Shown here in pieces: positions 51,327 to 58,904 of a stretch of 64,000 nt of DNA. Within the stretch, counting starts at the first letter, position 1. The number at the start of each line of letters is the position of its first letter. Origin of the DNA: UBA2970 sp965221075 (lineage in GTDB: Bacteria > Verrucomicrobiota > Verrucomicrobiia > Limisphaerales > AAA164-E04); assembly GCA_965221075.1 (NCBI GenBank), contig OZ244865.1, forward strand, positions 1,984,001-2,048,000. Direction: 5' to 3'. The notes under the pieces are model-generated. The model did not search any database. It was not told the DNA's origin and was given only the letters and a program-made list of their open reading frames with translations. A program made the position numbers and the translations under genes.

Positions 51327-52265
51327 CTATCTCCGGCCCAGATTGATCCTCTCCCTGAGTCCGTCTCCGACGAAGTTGAAGGCAAGCAGGGTGGCGACCA
51401 GGGCGAGCCCGGGGAACACGATCATCCACCAGTAGATCCGGATGGCGTTGATCTGCTCCGCTCCCCGGGCAATGAGGCTGCCGAGGCTGGCGTAGGGAGG
51501 CTGGATCCCCAGGCCCAGAAAGCTCAGGAACGACTCGTAGAGAATGATCGAGGGGATGGTCAGCGTAAGGTAGACCATCAGCGTTCCGTAGAGGTTGGGG
51601 AGGATGTGGCGCAGCAGAATATGGGGGGAGGAGGCGCCCAGTATCCGGCTGGCCCGGATAAAAGTCCGCTCCTTGAGGGCCAGGACCTCCCCTCGGACGA
51701 TGCGGGCGATGGTCAGCCAGGAGACCAGCCCCAGTCCGGCGTAGAGCAGAAGGAGCCTCATGAAGGAAGCGAGCTCCGCTCCCCGCTCCCTGGAGGCCGC
51801 ATCCCCGGAGTCGGCGAAGCGGGCCTCCATCCAGGGAGCGGCGACCGCGTCGTAGCCCGCCATCAGGACGATGACGAAGAGGATCGAGGGCATGGAGTAG
51901 AGGACATCCACGATCCGCATCATCGCCGAATCGATCCAGCCCCCGAACCAGGCGGCCAGGCTGCCCCACGCCGTGCCGATGATCAGGCTAAGGGCGGCTC
52001 CGAACACTCCCACCAGTATCGAGATCAGCAGCCCGAAGGAGGTGCGGGCCAGGAGATCCCTTCCGTTGATGTCGGTCCCGAACCAGTGCTCGGTGGAGGG
52101 GGGCGAGAGCCGCGCCTCGGTCAGGGCTGTGGGCGAGTGGGGATAGAAGAGGTGGACCGCGGCCAGGGCCAGGGCCAGCAGGACCAGGAACAGGGCTCCG
52201 GCGGTGGCGAGCCGGTTCTCCGCGATCCGTTTCCAGCTGAAGAGCGGAGCGAGCTTGCGGAGCAC
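51327..52265 (-). CDS. OppC/DppC-type ABC transporter permease
   Basis: 312-residue inner-membrane permease of the peptide/nickel ABC family. Six helices are visible, along with the N-terminal FGTDINGRDLLARTSFG motif and the EAA-type coupling loop (ASRILGASSPHILLRHILPN), followed by ESFLSFLGLGIQPPYASLG, all diagnostic of OppC/DppC. A ~40-residue insertion (APWMEARFADSGDAASRERG) lies between helices. The start is not certain; GTG at 52265 is chosen. No OppB, ATPase or binding protein is adjacent: the upstream neighbour is a divergent Rieske gene and the downstream side is the IS21 remnant. Confidence 0.88.
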   Translation of the reverse strand: MLRKLAPLFSWKRIAENRLATAGALFLVLLALALAAVHLFYPHSPTALTEARLSPPSTEHWFGTDINGRDLLARTSFGLLISILVGVFGAALSLIIGTAWGSLAAWFGGWIDSAMMRIVDVLYSMPSILFVIVLMAGYDAVAAPWMEARFADSGDAASRERGAELASFMRLLLLYAGLGLVSWLTIARIVRGEVLALKERTFIRASRILGASSPHILLRHILPNLYGTLMVYLTLTIPSIILYESFLSFLGLGIQPPYASLGSLIARGAEQINAIRIYWWMIVFPGLALVATLLAFNFVGDGLRERINLGRR

Positions 52266-52376
52266 CTTGGGCCCGATTGTCGGCGGCCCGCGGGCCGGTG
52301 AGCAAGGATTCAATGCGCTATTGCCAAACGCGCGGCGATTGGAAAGACTGCCCCGTTCTGTGCTTGGCTTGACGTC

Positions 52377-52931
52377 ATGACGGGCTCGGACCGGGAGAAG
52401 GAGCCTCTGCGGAAGGGACGGCGCGGATTCCTGGCGGGCCTTCTGGCCTTTCTGGCCGGAATTCTTCCCCCCATGGCCGGGCTGGGGGTGCTGCTCGATC
52501 CCCTGCGACGGAGGGAGGGAGGCCTCTCGGGCCAGAAGGTACGCATCGCTACCCTGGACTCCCTGCCCGCCGACGGACGACCCCGCCGCTTCCCGGTGGT
52601 GGCCAGGCTGGAGGACGCGTGGAACCGGCGCGACAACGTCCCGGTCGGCGCCGTCTTCCTCAGGCGCCTGGGGGATCGCCAGGTGGAGGCCTTCAGCGTC
52701 AGCTGCCCCCATGCCGGCTGCTTCGTGGTATACCGCGCCGGGGACGAGAGCTTCCTGTGCCCCTGCCACAACAGCGTCTTCGCCCTGGACGGCTCGATCC
52801 AGGGATCCAGCCCCAGCCCCCGCGGCCTCGACACGCTGGAAGTCGATCGGGAGCGGCTCGAGGAGGACGGAGAGATCTGGGTCACCTACCTCAGGTTCAG
52901 GGCCGGCACGCCGGACAAGGTGGCGCTCTAG
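52377..52931 (+). CDS. qcrA: Rieske iron-sulfur protein of a cytochrome bc complex
   Basis: 184 residues. The N-terminus is basic followed by one helix (RGFLAGLLAFLAGILPPMAG) that anchors the protein; RKGRRGFL resembles a Tat motif, as in many Rieske proteins. The [2Fe-2S] ligands are in SCPHAGCFV and CPCHNSVF (C-x-H and C-x-C-H). It lies 5 bp upstream of the fused cytochrome b/c gene, so the two encode the core of a quinol-oxidising bc complex. Confidence 0.95.
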   Translation: MTGSDREKEPLRKGRRGFLAGLLAFLAGILPPMAGLGVLLDPLRRREGGLSGQKVRIATLDSLPADGRPRRFPVVARLEDAWNRRDNVPVGAVFLRRLGDRQVEAFSVSCPHAGCFVVYRAGDESFLCPCHNSVFALDGSIQGSSPSPRGLDTLEVDRERLEEDGEIWVTYLRFRAGTPDKVAL

Positions 52932-52936
52932 GGCCG

Positions 52937-54727
52937 ATGTTCGCCTGGCTCGACAGACGGACCGGCTTCCGCCGCCTGCTCTCGGAGCTGCTCTTCGAGA
53001 ACATCCCCGGCGGCTCCCGCTGGCGCTACGTCTGGGGCAGCACCCTGGCCTTCACCTTCTTCGTGCAGGTGGCGACCGGGATCCTGCTCTGGACCGCCTA
53101 CAGCCCCAGCTCCCAGACCGCCTGGGAGAGCGTCTACTTCATCCAGCACGAGATGCAGCTGGGATGGCTGCTGCGGGGCATCCACCACTACGCCGCCCAC
53201 GCCATGATCCTGCTGCTGGCTCTGCACTTCCTGCAGGTGGTGATCGACGGGGCCTACCGGGCCCCCCGCGAGGTCAACTTCTGGTTCGGCATCGCCCTTC
53301 TTCTGGTGGTGCTGGGCCTCTCCCTTACCGGCTACCTCCTCCCCTGGGACCAGAAGGGCTACTGGGCCACCAAGGTGACCACCAGCCTGATGGCCTCCGT
53401 CCCCTGGATCGGACCCTCCCTGGAGAGCCTGGTGGTGGGCGGCGACGAGTACGGGCACCACACCCTGACCCGCTTCTTCGCCCTGCACGCCGGCCTTCTG
53501 CCCCTGCTCCTGGTCCTGCTCACAGCCGGCCATGTCTACCTGTTCCGCTACCACGGACTGACCCCCAGGAAGCCGATCCGCAGGCCCGACTCCCACTTCT
53601 GGCCCGACCAGGTGTTCAAGGACGCGGTGGTCTGCCTGGCCGTGTTCGCCGCCATCCTCCTGTGCGTGATCTGGCCCAGGCTGACGGGAGACGGCTCCCT
53701 GGGCGCCTCTCTGGGAGCTCCGGCCAACCCCGCCGAGGACTTCCCGGCCGCACGTCCCGAATGGTACTTCCTGTTCCTGTTCCAGCTGCTCAAGTACTTC
53801 CCCGGAGAGCTGGAGATCGTCGGCACCCTGGTGATACCCGGAGGAGTGGTCCTGCTCATCGCCCTGATGCCCTTCCTGGGAAGGTGGCGGCTGGGCCACT
53901 ACGCCAACATCGCCTTCCTGTCCGGCCTGATCCTGGGATGCGCCACGCTCACCCTCCTGGCGGTGATCGAGGACTCCCGCAATCCCGACTACCTGCTGGC
54001 CCAGCAGAAGGCCCGGGAGGAAGCAGAGCGCGTACGGGTCCTGGCCTCGGGCCAGGGGATCCCGGTGGAGGGGGCCCTGGAGCTTCTGCGCCGGGATCCC
54101 CTCTCCCAGGGCCCCAAGCTCTTCGCCCTCCATTGCTCCGGCTGCCACCGCTACGACGGGCACGACGGGACCGGAAGGGAGGTGGAGGAGGCCCCCTCCG
54201 CCGCCGACCTGCACCAGTTCGCCTCGCGCCAGTGGCTGCGGGACCTGCTCAGCCCGGAGCATGTCGCCAGCGAGAGGTACTTCGGCAACACCGCCTTCTC
54301 CGAGGGGAAGATGGTCGGCTTCGTGCAGAGGAAGGTGGCGGCCTACGGCGAGGAGGAGAGGCGGCAGCTGGAGAAGGCCGTCCTGGCGCTCTCGGCCGAG
54401 GCCGCCCTCCCCTACCAGGCCCAGGCCGACCAGCGGGACCAGGCGCTGATCCTGGAGGGAAGAACCCACCTGGACGAGGATCTGGAATGCCTGGACTGCC
54501 ACACCTTCCACTTCGAGGACCAGGACGCCACCGCGCCGACCCTGACAGGGTACGGTTCCCACCAGTGGCTGGCGGACATGATCTCCGACCCCGCGCACCC
54601 GCGCTTCTACGGGGACAGGAACGACCGCATGCCCTCCTTCCAGGAGAACCTGGATCCGGAGGAGATCGGCATCATCGCGCGATGGCTCCGCCAGGACTGG
54701 TACGAGCCGGAGACGGCCGGCCGGTAG
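52937..54727 (+). CDS. cytochrome b fused to two c-type heme domains
   Basis: 596 residues. Residues ~1-350 are a full-length cytochrome b (both the b6 and subunit IV parts) with heme-ligating His in GIHHYAAHAMILLLALHF and HHTLTRFFALHAG, the LTGYLLPWDQKGYWA segment and the quinol-site PEWY motif (RPEWYFLFLF). After a linker the C-terminus carries two CxxCH heme sites, CSGCH at residues 400-404 and CLDCH at 518-522, each with its own cytochrome c fold. With the Rieske gene upstream, one gene covers the roles of cytochrome b and a diheme cytochrome c. Electrons should pass to a terminal oxidase not in the window. Confidence 0.95.
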   Translation: MFAWLDRRTGFRRLLSELLFENIPGGSRWRYVWGSTLAFTFFVQVATGILLWTAYSPSSQTAWESVYFIQHEMQLGWLLRGIHHYAAHAMILLLALHFLQVVIDGAYRAPREVNFWFGIALLLVVLGLSLTGYLLPWDQKGYWATKVTTSLMASVPWIGPSLESLVVGGDEYGHHTLTRFFALHAGLLPLLLVLLTAGHVYLFRYHGLTPRKPIRRPDSHFWPDQVFKDAVVCLAVFAAILLCVIWPRLTGDGSLGASLGAPANPAEDFPAARPEWYFLFLFQLLKYFPGELEIVGTLVIPGGVVLLIALMPFLGRWRLGHYANIAFLSGLILGCATLTLLAVIEDSRNPDYLLAQQKAREEAERVRVLASGQGIPVEGALELLRRDPLSQGPKLFALHCSGCHRYDGHDGTGREVEEAPSAADLHQFASRQWLRDLLSPEHVASERYFGNTAFSEGKMVGFVQRKVAAYGEEERRQLEKAVLALSAEAALPYQAQADQRDQALILEGRTHLDEDLECLDCHTFHFEDQDATAPTLTGYGSHQWLADMISDPAHPRFYGDRNDRMPSFQENLDPEEIGIIARWLRQDWYEPETAGR

Positions 54728-54740
54728 CCGGGACATCCCC

Positions 54741-55184
54741 GTGACCACCCTCCTCACCCCACCCCCCGCGCCCAGCAGGGGCGGTCCCTCCTCCGGAGGA
54801 TCCCGAACCCCGGATCCCCCTCCCAGCTGGTGGAGGAGGATCTTCTGGTCGAAGAGCATGGGCGAGGCGGCGCACGCCTTCCGCACCGGACGGGTGGGCC
54901 GGCGCTTCCGCAACTTCTACCTCTGCCGGAAGAACCGGACCAAGGAGTCGCTGATCATGCACTGGACCATGATCGGCCTCGGCATCCTCCTGATCCTGGT
55001 CGGAGCGATCCTCGGCCCCACGCCGCTGGTCCCGGGAGCGGTGGTCGCCCTTCCGGGACTGGCCATCCTCTGCTCCCGGTCCCTCATCGCCGCCCGCTTC
55101 CTCGACTTCCTGGACCGGAAGCTCTGGCGCCTCCGGGCGCGCTGGCACCGGTACCGGTTCCCGAAGGACCGCGGCTGCTCCTGA
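54741..55184 (+). CDS. small membrane protein, PGPGW/TIGR02611-like
   Basis: 147 residues. A Pro/Ser-rich N-terminus is followed by a basic segment and a hairpin of two helices (MIGLGILLILVGAILGPTPL, PGAVVALPGLAILCSRSLIAA) with the PxPLVPGxxVALPGLAIL spacing of PGPGW-type proteins. A basic C-terminus ends the chain. It follows the cytochrome gene by 13 bp. Its last ~100 bp overlap the 3' end of the convergent trmJ-like gene. Function unknown. Confidence 0.65.
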   Translation: MTTLLTPPPAPSRGGPSSGGSRTPDPPPSWWRRIFWSKSMGEAAHAFRTGRVGRRFRNFYLCRKNRTKESLIMHWTMIGLGILLILVGAILGPTPLVPGAVVALPGLAILCSRSLIAARFLDFLDRKLWRLRARWHRYRFPKDRGCS

Positions 55185-55881
55185 GGGCCCACTGGACCGA
55201 CCGCAGCAGCGCGCGCACCAGCCGGACGTCCTTCGGCCCCATGCGGGCCCGGAAGGCCAGATCGGAGAAGCTCTGCCACAGGGTCTCCCTGCGGGGCTCC
55301 TTGAGGAATCCGGTCCCCTCCAGCACCTCGAAGAGATGGGCCTTCATCCCCTGCATCTCCGAGGAGGAGGCCAGGGTCCGCCGGGACTCCTTCCCGGAGA
55401 AGGCCTCCCCGCGGCTCATCTCGTAGAGCACGATTCCCGCCGCCTGGGCCAGGTTGAAAGATGCGTGGTCTCCCGGGGCGGGGATCCGCACCAGCAGGCC
55501 GCAGTGGGAGAGATCCCGGTTTGAGAGCCCGCTGCTCTCGGTCCCGAAGACCAGGGCCGCCGAGCGGACCTCCGCCAGATGGGGGTGGATGCGGGGCAGG
55601 TCCACCGGAGGGGAGCGGTGGTCTCGGAACCGGGCGGTGGCGCCCACCACCAGCGGGAAGGGGGCCACCGCCTCCTCCAGGGTGTCGTAGCGGGCCAGTC
55701 CCTCGAGCAGTCGGCGGGCTCCGGTGGCGACCCGCACCGCGCCGGGATCGGCGGTGAAGTCCCGCCGGCTCACCACCCGCAGATCCCTGAGGGCGAAGTT
55801 GTTCATCACCCGCGCCACCGCGCCGACATTCTCCGGCAGGGTCGGCTCGACCAGGACCAGGGAGAGATCCTCTACGGGCAT
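55084..55881 (-). CDS. trmJ: TrmJ-like SpoU-family tRNA methyltransferase
   Basis: 265-residue SPOUT methyltransferase, most like TrmJ, which 2'-O-methylates position 32 of tRNA. Motif 1 is LVEPTLPENVGAVARVMNNF, motif 2 is ALVFGTESSGLSN, and motif 3 is LLVRIPAPGDHASFNLAQAAGIVLYE, which forms the AdoMet trefoil knot. A C-terminal helical extension typical of TrmJ ends at VRALLRSVQWAL. The last ~30 residues are low-complexity (Gly/Ser/Arg) and lie in a ~101-bp overlap with the convergent membrane-protein gene. It lies directly downstream of tRNA-Pro. Confidence 0.9.
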   Translation of the reverse strand: MPVEDLSLVLVEPTLPENVGAVARVMNNFALRDLRVVSRRDFTADPGAVRVATGARRLLEGLARYDTLEEAVAPFPLVVGATARFRDHRSPPVDLPRIHPHLAEVRSAALVFGTESSGLSNRDLSHCGLLVRIPAPGDHASFNLAQAAGIVLYEMSRGEAFSGKESRRTLASSSEMQGMKAHLFEVLEGTGFLKEPRRETLWQSFSDLAFRARMGPKDVRLVRALLRSVQWALRSSRGPSGTGTGASAPGGARASGPGSRGSGRR

Positions 55882-55909
55882 CGGGAGGGGAGAGGGAAAA
55901 GGGGCTGGC

Positions 55910-55987
55910 TGGTCGAGACGGGGAGATTCGAACTCCCGACCTCGTGGTCCCGATCCACGCGCGCTAGCCAGACTGCGCTACGTCTCG
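55910..55987 (-). tRNA. tRNA-Pro(CGG)
   Basis: Minus-strand cloverleaf with a 7-bp acceptor CGAGACG/CGTCTCG and the bacterial tRNA-Pro C1-G72 pair. The anticodon stem CGTGG/CCACG encloses loop ATCGGGA (anticodon CGG). The T arm is GGGAGTTCGAATCTCCC, and the CCA end is encoded. Confidence 0.97.
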
Positions 55988-56012
55988 ACGAACGCCAGTA
56001 CGAAGGGGAAAG

Positions 56013-56705
56013 CTACCCCCGCGCTGGCGGGTAGGCAAGCCCCTTTCCGCCCTCGAGCAGGGAGAGGATGTCGCCGGGAGCCTCCGCCAGCGCCCCGGCT
56101 CCGGCCTGGCGCAGCTCCGAAGCCTCCCGGAAGCCCCAGAGCACCCCCACCGAGGGCATCCCCGCTGCCGCCGCGGTCATCATGTCGACGTTGGTGTCTC
56201 CCACGTAGAGCACCGAGGCCGGATGCAGGCCCAGATCCCCGGCGATCCGCAAGGCGCCCTCGGGGCTCGGCTTGCGGGGCAGATCCTCCCTCTGCCCGAG
56301 AACCGAGGAGAACTTCCAGCCCGAAAGGAACTTGGCGACGCAGTCCAGGGTCAGATCGTGGGGCTTGTTCGAGAGGATGGACATGGGGATCCCCAGCCGG
56401 CTCTGCCCGTCGAGAAGCCCGGGCACGCCCTCGAAGACCGAGGTGAGGGCGTTGCCCCTCCGCTGGTACTCCCGGGCCACCTGGCGGGAGACCTCCCGCA
56501 TCGAGGCCTCGGTGCGGCTCTCCTCGGGAAGCATCCGGGAGACCAGGGTGCCGACTCCGTCCCCCACGAAACCGCGGTAGGAGTCGACCGGATGGACGGG
56601 GAGGCCGGCCCGCGCCAGCACCGCGTTGCAGGAGGCCGCGATCTCCTCCAGGGTGTCCAGCAGGGTGCCGTCCAGGTCGTAGATGACCGCGGCGTAGCGG
56701 CTCAA
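56013..56705 (-). CDS. gph: phosphoglycolate phosphatase-like HAD hydrolase
   Basis: 230-residue HAD-superfamily phosphatase. Motif I is VIYDLDGTLLDT (nucleophile Asp), motif II is SILSNKPHD, motif III is the Lys in PRKPSPEGALR and motif IV is YVGDTNVDMMTA. A helical cap lies after motif I, as in Gph. The start is the TTG that overlaps the hisS TGA (TTGA), with GGGGGAGG 8 nt upstream; no ATG is available. It lies in the minus-strand run hisS-HAD-tRNA-Pro-trmJ. The substrate 2-phosphoglycolate is likely but not proven. Confidence 0.88.
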   Translation of the reverse strand: MSRYAAVIYDLDGTLLDTLEEIAASCNAVLARAGLPVHPVDSYRGFVGDGVGTLVSRMLPEESRTEASMREVSRQVAREYQRRGNALTSVFEGVPGLLDGQSRLGIPMSILSNKPHDLTLDCVAKFLSGWKFSSVLGQREDLPRKPSPEGALRIAGDLGLHPASVLYVGDTNVDMMTAAAAGMPSVGVLWGFREASELRQAGAGALAEAPGDILSLLEGGKGLAYPPARG

Positions 56706-57955
56706 CTCCGGAACCTCCCCCGTAGCGCCTCCAGCGCCCTCTCCCATTCCATTTCCTCCTCGTGCCGCTCCTGAAGATCCCGGATCCGCACGCGGTCCGG
56801 GGGCGCCACCTGCAGGGCGAGCCGGGCGCCGGTGTCGAGGGCCTGCCGGATCTGGCGGTCCCGCTTGCGCACCGAGAGGCTGTAGTCGGCGCGGACGCCG
56901 GACTGGCGCAGCTCCTGCACCAGCCGCACCGACAGGTCCTTCTGCCCGCCGTCGAGGACCATGACGAACACGTCGGCCCTCGGCTCCGGCCCGGGCAGCA
57001 GCTCGCGTGACTTCAGGAGCTCCAGAAGCACCACGTCCCCCATCCCGAATCCCAGGGCGGGCAGATCGGTCCTGCCCCCGGAGAGGTGCGAGAAGAGCCG
57101 GTCGTAGCGCCCGCCCCCGGCGATGGCCCGGAATTCCCGCTTCCGGTCGAAGGCCTCGAAGACCACGCCGGTGTAGTAGGCCAGCCCCCGGACGATCCCG
57201 TAGTCCACCCGCACGAAGTCCTCGAGCCCCCGGGCCCGGAGATCGGAGACCACCTCCTCCAGGCGCTCGTCGGGAACGGCCCCGGAGACGAAGCGGTCCA
57301 CCTCCTCGAGGTCCATCCCCACCTCCCGCAGCTGCCCGGCCACGGCCTCCCGGGGGATCCTCTCCATTTTGTCCACCGCCTGGTAGAAGCGGTCCTGGTC
57401 CTCCTCCCTGCCTCCCTGCTCCAGGAAGAACTCCTGCCAGGCCTGCCGGCTGCTCAGCCGGATCACGAAGTCGTCCGCTCCGAGCCCCAGCTCCCTCAGC
57501 ACGTCGATCAGCAGGGCGGCCAGCTCGGCGTCGGCCCAGGCTCCGGACTCCCCCACGATGTCGGCGTTGAGCTGGAAGTGCTCCCGCAGGCGGCCCCGCT
57601 GCTTGCGCTCGTAGCGGAAGAGCTGGGGGATGGAGAACCACTTGATCGGCTTGGGATACTGGCGCTCGCACCGGGCCAGCATGCGGACCAGCGAGGGGGT
57701 CATCTCGGGGCGCAGGGCCACCTGGCGGCCTCCACGGTCCTCGAAGCGGTAGATCTGCTCCAGGATCTCCTCGCCGCTCTTCCTGCGGTAGAGATCCAGG
57801 GGCTCCAGCGGAGGTCCGTCGAACTCCCGGAATCCGTAGCGGGAGAGGACCCTCCGCCAGCGGGAGAACAGGTGGGAGCGGGAGTCGAAGCTCCACTGGT
57901 CCTGCCCCGGAAGAGGCAGCGGGAAGAAGTCCCGGAAGCCCGGCAGCCGCTCCAT
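56702..57955 (-). CDS. hisS: histidine--tRNA ligase
   Basis: 417-residue class II aminoacyl-tRNA synthetase of normal HisRS length. Motif 1 region: FGPPLEP-like FDGPPLEPLDLYRRKSGEEI. ALRPEMTPSLVRMLA is typical, motif 2 is PQLFRYERKQRGRLREHFQLN, and the His-specific RVDYGIVRGLAYYTGVVFEA and GGGRYDRLF follow. The C-terminal anticodon domain starts near RADVFVMVLD. It is downstream of the HU-like gene (15 bp) and overlaps the HAD gene by 4 bp. Confidence 0.96.
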   Translation of the reverse strand: MERLPGFRDFFPLPLPGQDQWSFDSRSHLFSRWRRVLSRYGFREFDGPPLEPLDLYRRKSGEEILEQIYRFEDRGGRQVALRPEMTPSLVRMLARCERQYPKPIKWFSIPQLFRYERKQRGRLREHFQLNADIVGESGAWADAELAALLIDVLRELGLGADDFVIRLSSRQAWQEFFLEQGGREEDQDRFYQAVDKMERIPREAVAGQLREVGMDLEEVDRFVSGAVPDERLEEVVSDLRARGLEDFVRVDYGIVRGLAYYTGVVFEAFDRKREFRAIAGGGRYDRLFSHLSGGRTDLPALGFGMGDVVLLELLKSRELLPGPEPRADVFVMVLDGGQKDLSVRLVQELRQSGVRADYSLSVRKRDRQIRQALDTGARLALQVAPPDRVRIRDLQERHEEEMEWERALEALRGRFRS

Positions 57956-57970
57956 GCCAGCGCCCCGGGG

Positions 57971-58324
57971 CTAGCTTGCCCGGTCCGGGTCCAGCCGACG
58001 CAGATCGTCCCGCATCCTCCTGGCCGGCTTGAACCTCACCGCCATGCGGGCGGGCACCTCGATGGACTTCTCGGGCAAGCGGGGATTGCGGCCGATCTTC
58101 GCCTTGTGGGGCTTGCAGACGAAGCTTCCGAAATGCCGGAACTCCACCCCGCGCCCCTCGATCACCGCATCGTAGATCAGGTCCAGGGCGCGTTCGACCA
58201 CCCGCCTGACCGCCTCCGGCCCCAGATAGGTCTCCCGGTCGATCCGGTCGATCACCTCCTGCTTGGTCAGGCGCCCTTGCGGCCTCGGGGAATCCGCCTC
58301 CCCGCCGGGACCGGGCGAGTCCAT
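57971..58324 (-). CDS. HU/IHF family DNA-binding protein
   Basis: 117 residues. After a Pro/Gly-rich ~20-residue leader the HU fold begins at RLTKQEVIDRIDRETYLGP. It continues with VEFRHFGSFVCKPHKAKIGRN and the DNA-binding arm RNPRLPEKSIEVPARMAVRF. It binds DNA as a dimer and bends it. The ATG overlaps the TGA of the NIL-domain gene by 1 bp (TGATG), so it belongs to the SAM-riboswitch operon transcript, although its function is general. Confidence 0.92.
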   Translation of the reverse strand: MDSPGPGGEADSPRPQGRLTKQEVIDRIDRETYLGPEAVRRVVERALDLIYDAVIEGRGVEFRHFGSFVCKPHKAKIGRNPRLPEKSIEVPARMAVRFKPARRMRDDLRRLDPDRAS

Positions 58325-58602
58325 CAGCTGTCGATCACGTTGATCTCCACCGGCTCCACCACGATGCCCTGCTCCTCCATCCACCGGACCGCCGACAGGA
58401 TGTCCTCACGCCTGCCGGAGAGCTCCAGGCAGACGATCCCGAGCTCGTGGGTGACGCTGGCCTGGCGGATGTTGGGAGTCAGGTGGAAGCGCCGGCCCAC
58501 CTCCCAGACCACCGGGCTCTTGACCAGCTCCTGCGGGTAGGTCAGCCAGTACCTCAGCTTCTCGGCCTGATCCCCGGAAGGATCCTCCGGTCCGGCGCTC
58601 AT
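58324..58602 (-). CDS. NIL-domain protein
   Basis: 92 residues containing one NIL (ferredoxin-like ligand-binding) domain: KLRYWLTYPQELVKSPVVWE, NIRQASVTHELGIVCLELSG and VRWMEEQGIVVEPVE. NIL domains form the methionine-sensing C-terminus of MetN and occur in methanogen homocysteine-synthesis proteins, usually with ferredoxin modules. Here the domain stands alone, 7 bp after the ThiS-like gene in an operon headed by a SAM riboswitch. This context points to methionine metabolism, perhaps as a sensor or sulfur-transfer partner. Confidence 0.85.
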   Translation of the reverse strand: MSAGPEDPSGDQAEKLRYWLTYPQELVKSPVVWEVGRRFHLTPNIRQASVTHELGIVCLELSGRREDILSAVRWMEEQGIVVEPVEINVIDS

Positions 58603-58609
58603 TCCCCCG

Positions 58610-58885
58610 CTAGCCTCCCGCGATGGCCGGTATGATGCTCAGCTCGTCGGAGTCGGACAGCGGAGTCTCCTGGTTCTGCAGGAAGCGGATGTCCTCTCCG
58701 TTGACGTAGACGTTGATGAAGCGGCGCACCTCCCCGGCCTCGTCCACCAGGCGCTCCCCCATCCCGGGGAAGCGCTCCCGCAGCGCGCCGATGGCCGCCT
58801 CGACCGTGCCGGCGTCGACCTCGACGATCTCCTCCCCGCCGGTGAGCTTGCGCAACGGGGTTGGTATCCTCACTCGAACCGCCAT
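58610..58885 (-). CDS. ThiS/MoaD-like sulfur-carrier protein (C-terminal Gly-Gly)
   Basis: 91-residue beta-grasp protein ending IIPAIAGG. The terminal Gly-Gly is the signature of carriers (ThiS, MoaD, CysO, HcyS) whose C-terminus is adenylated and converted to a thiocarboxylate. Other landmarks are VRVRIPTPLRKLTGG, GTVEAAIGALRERFPGM, INVYVNGEDIRFL and LSDSDELSIIPAIAGG. It lies 19 bp downstream of the threonine-synthase-like gene and 7 bp upstream of the NIL gene. The activating E1-like enzyme (MoeB/HesA type) is not in the window. It most likely donates sulfur for homocysteine or cysteine. Confidence 0.93.
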   Translation of the reverse strand: MAVRVRIPTPLRKLTGGEEIVEVDAGTVEAAIGALRERFPGMGERLVDEAGEVRRFINVYVNGEDIRFLQNQETPLSDSDELSIIPAIAGG

Positions 58886-58904
58886 GTCTTCCTAGGGTTA
58901 CCTG

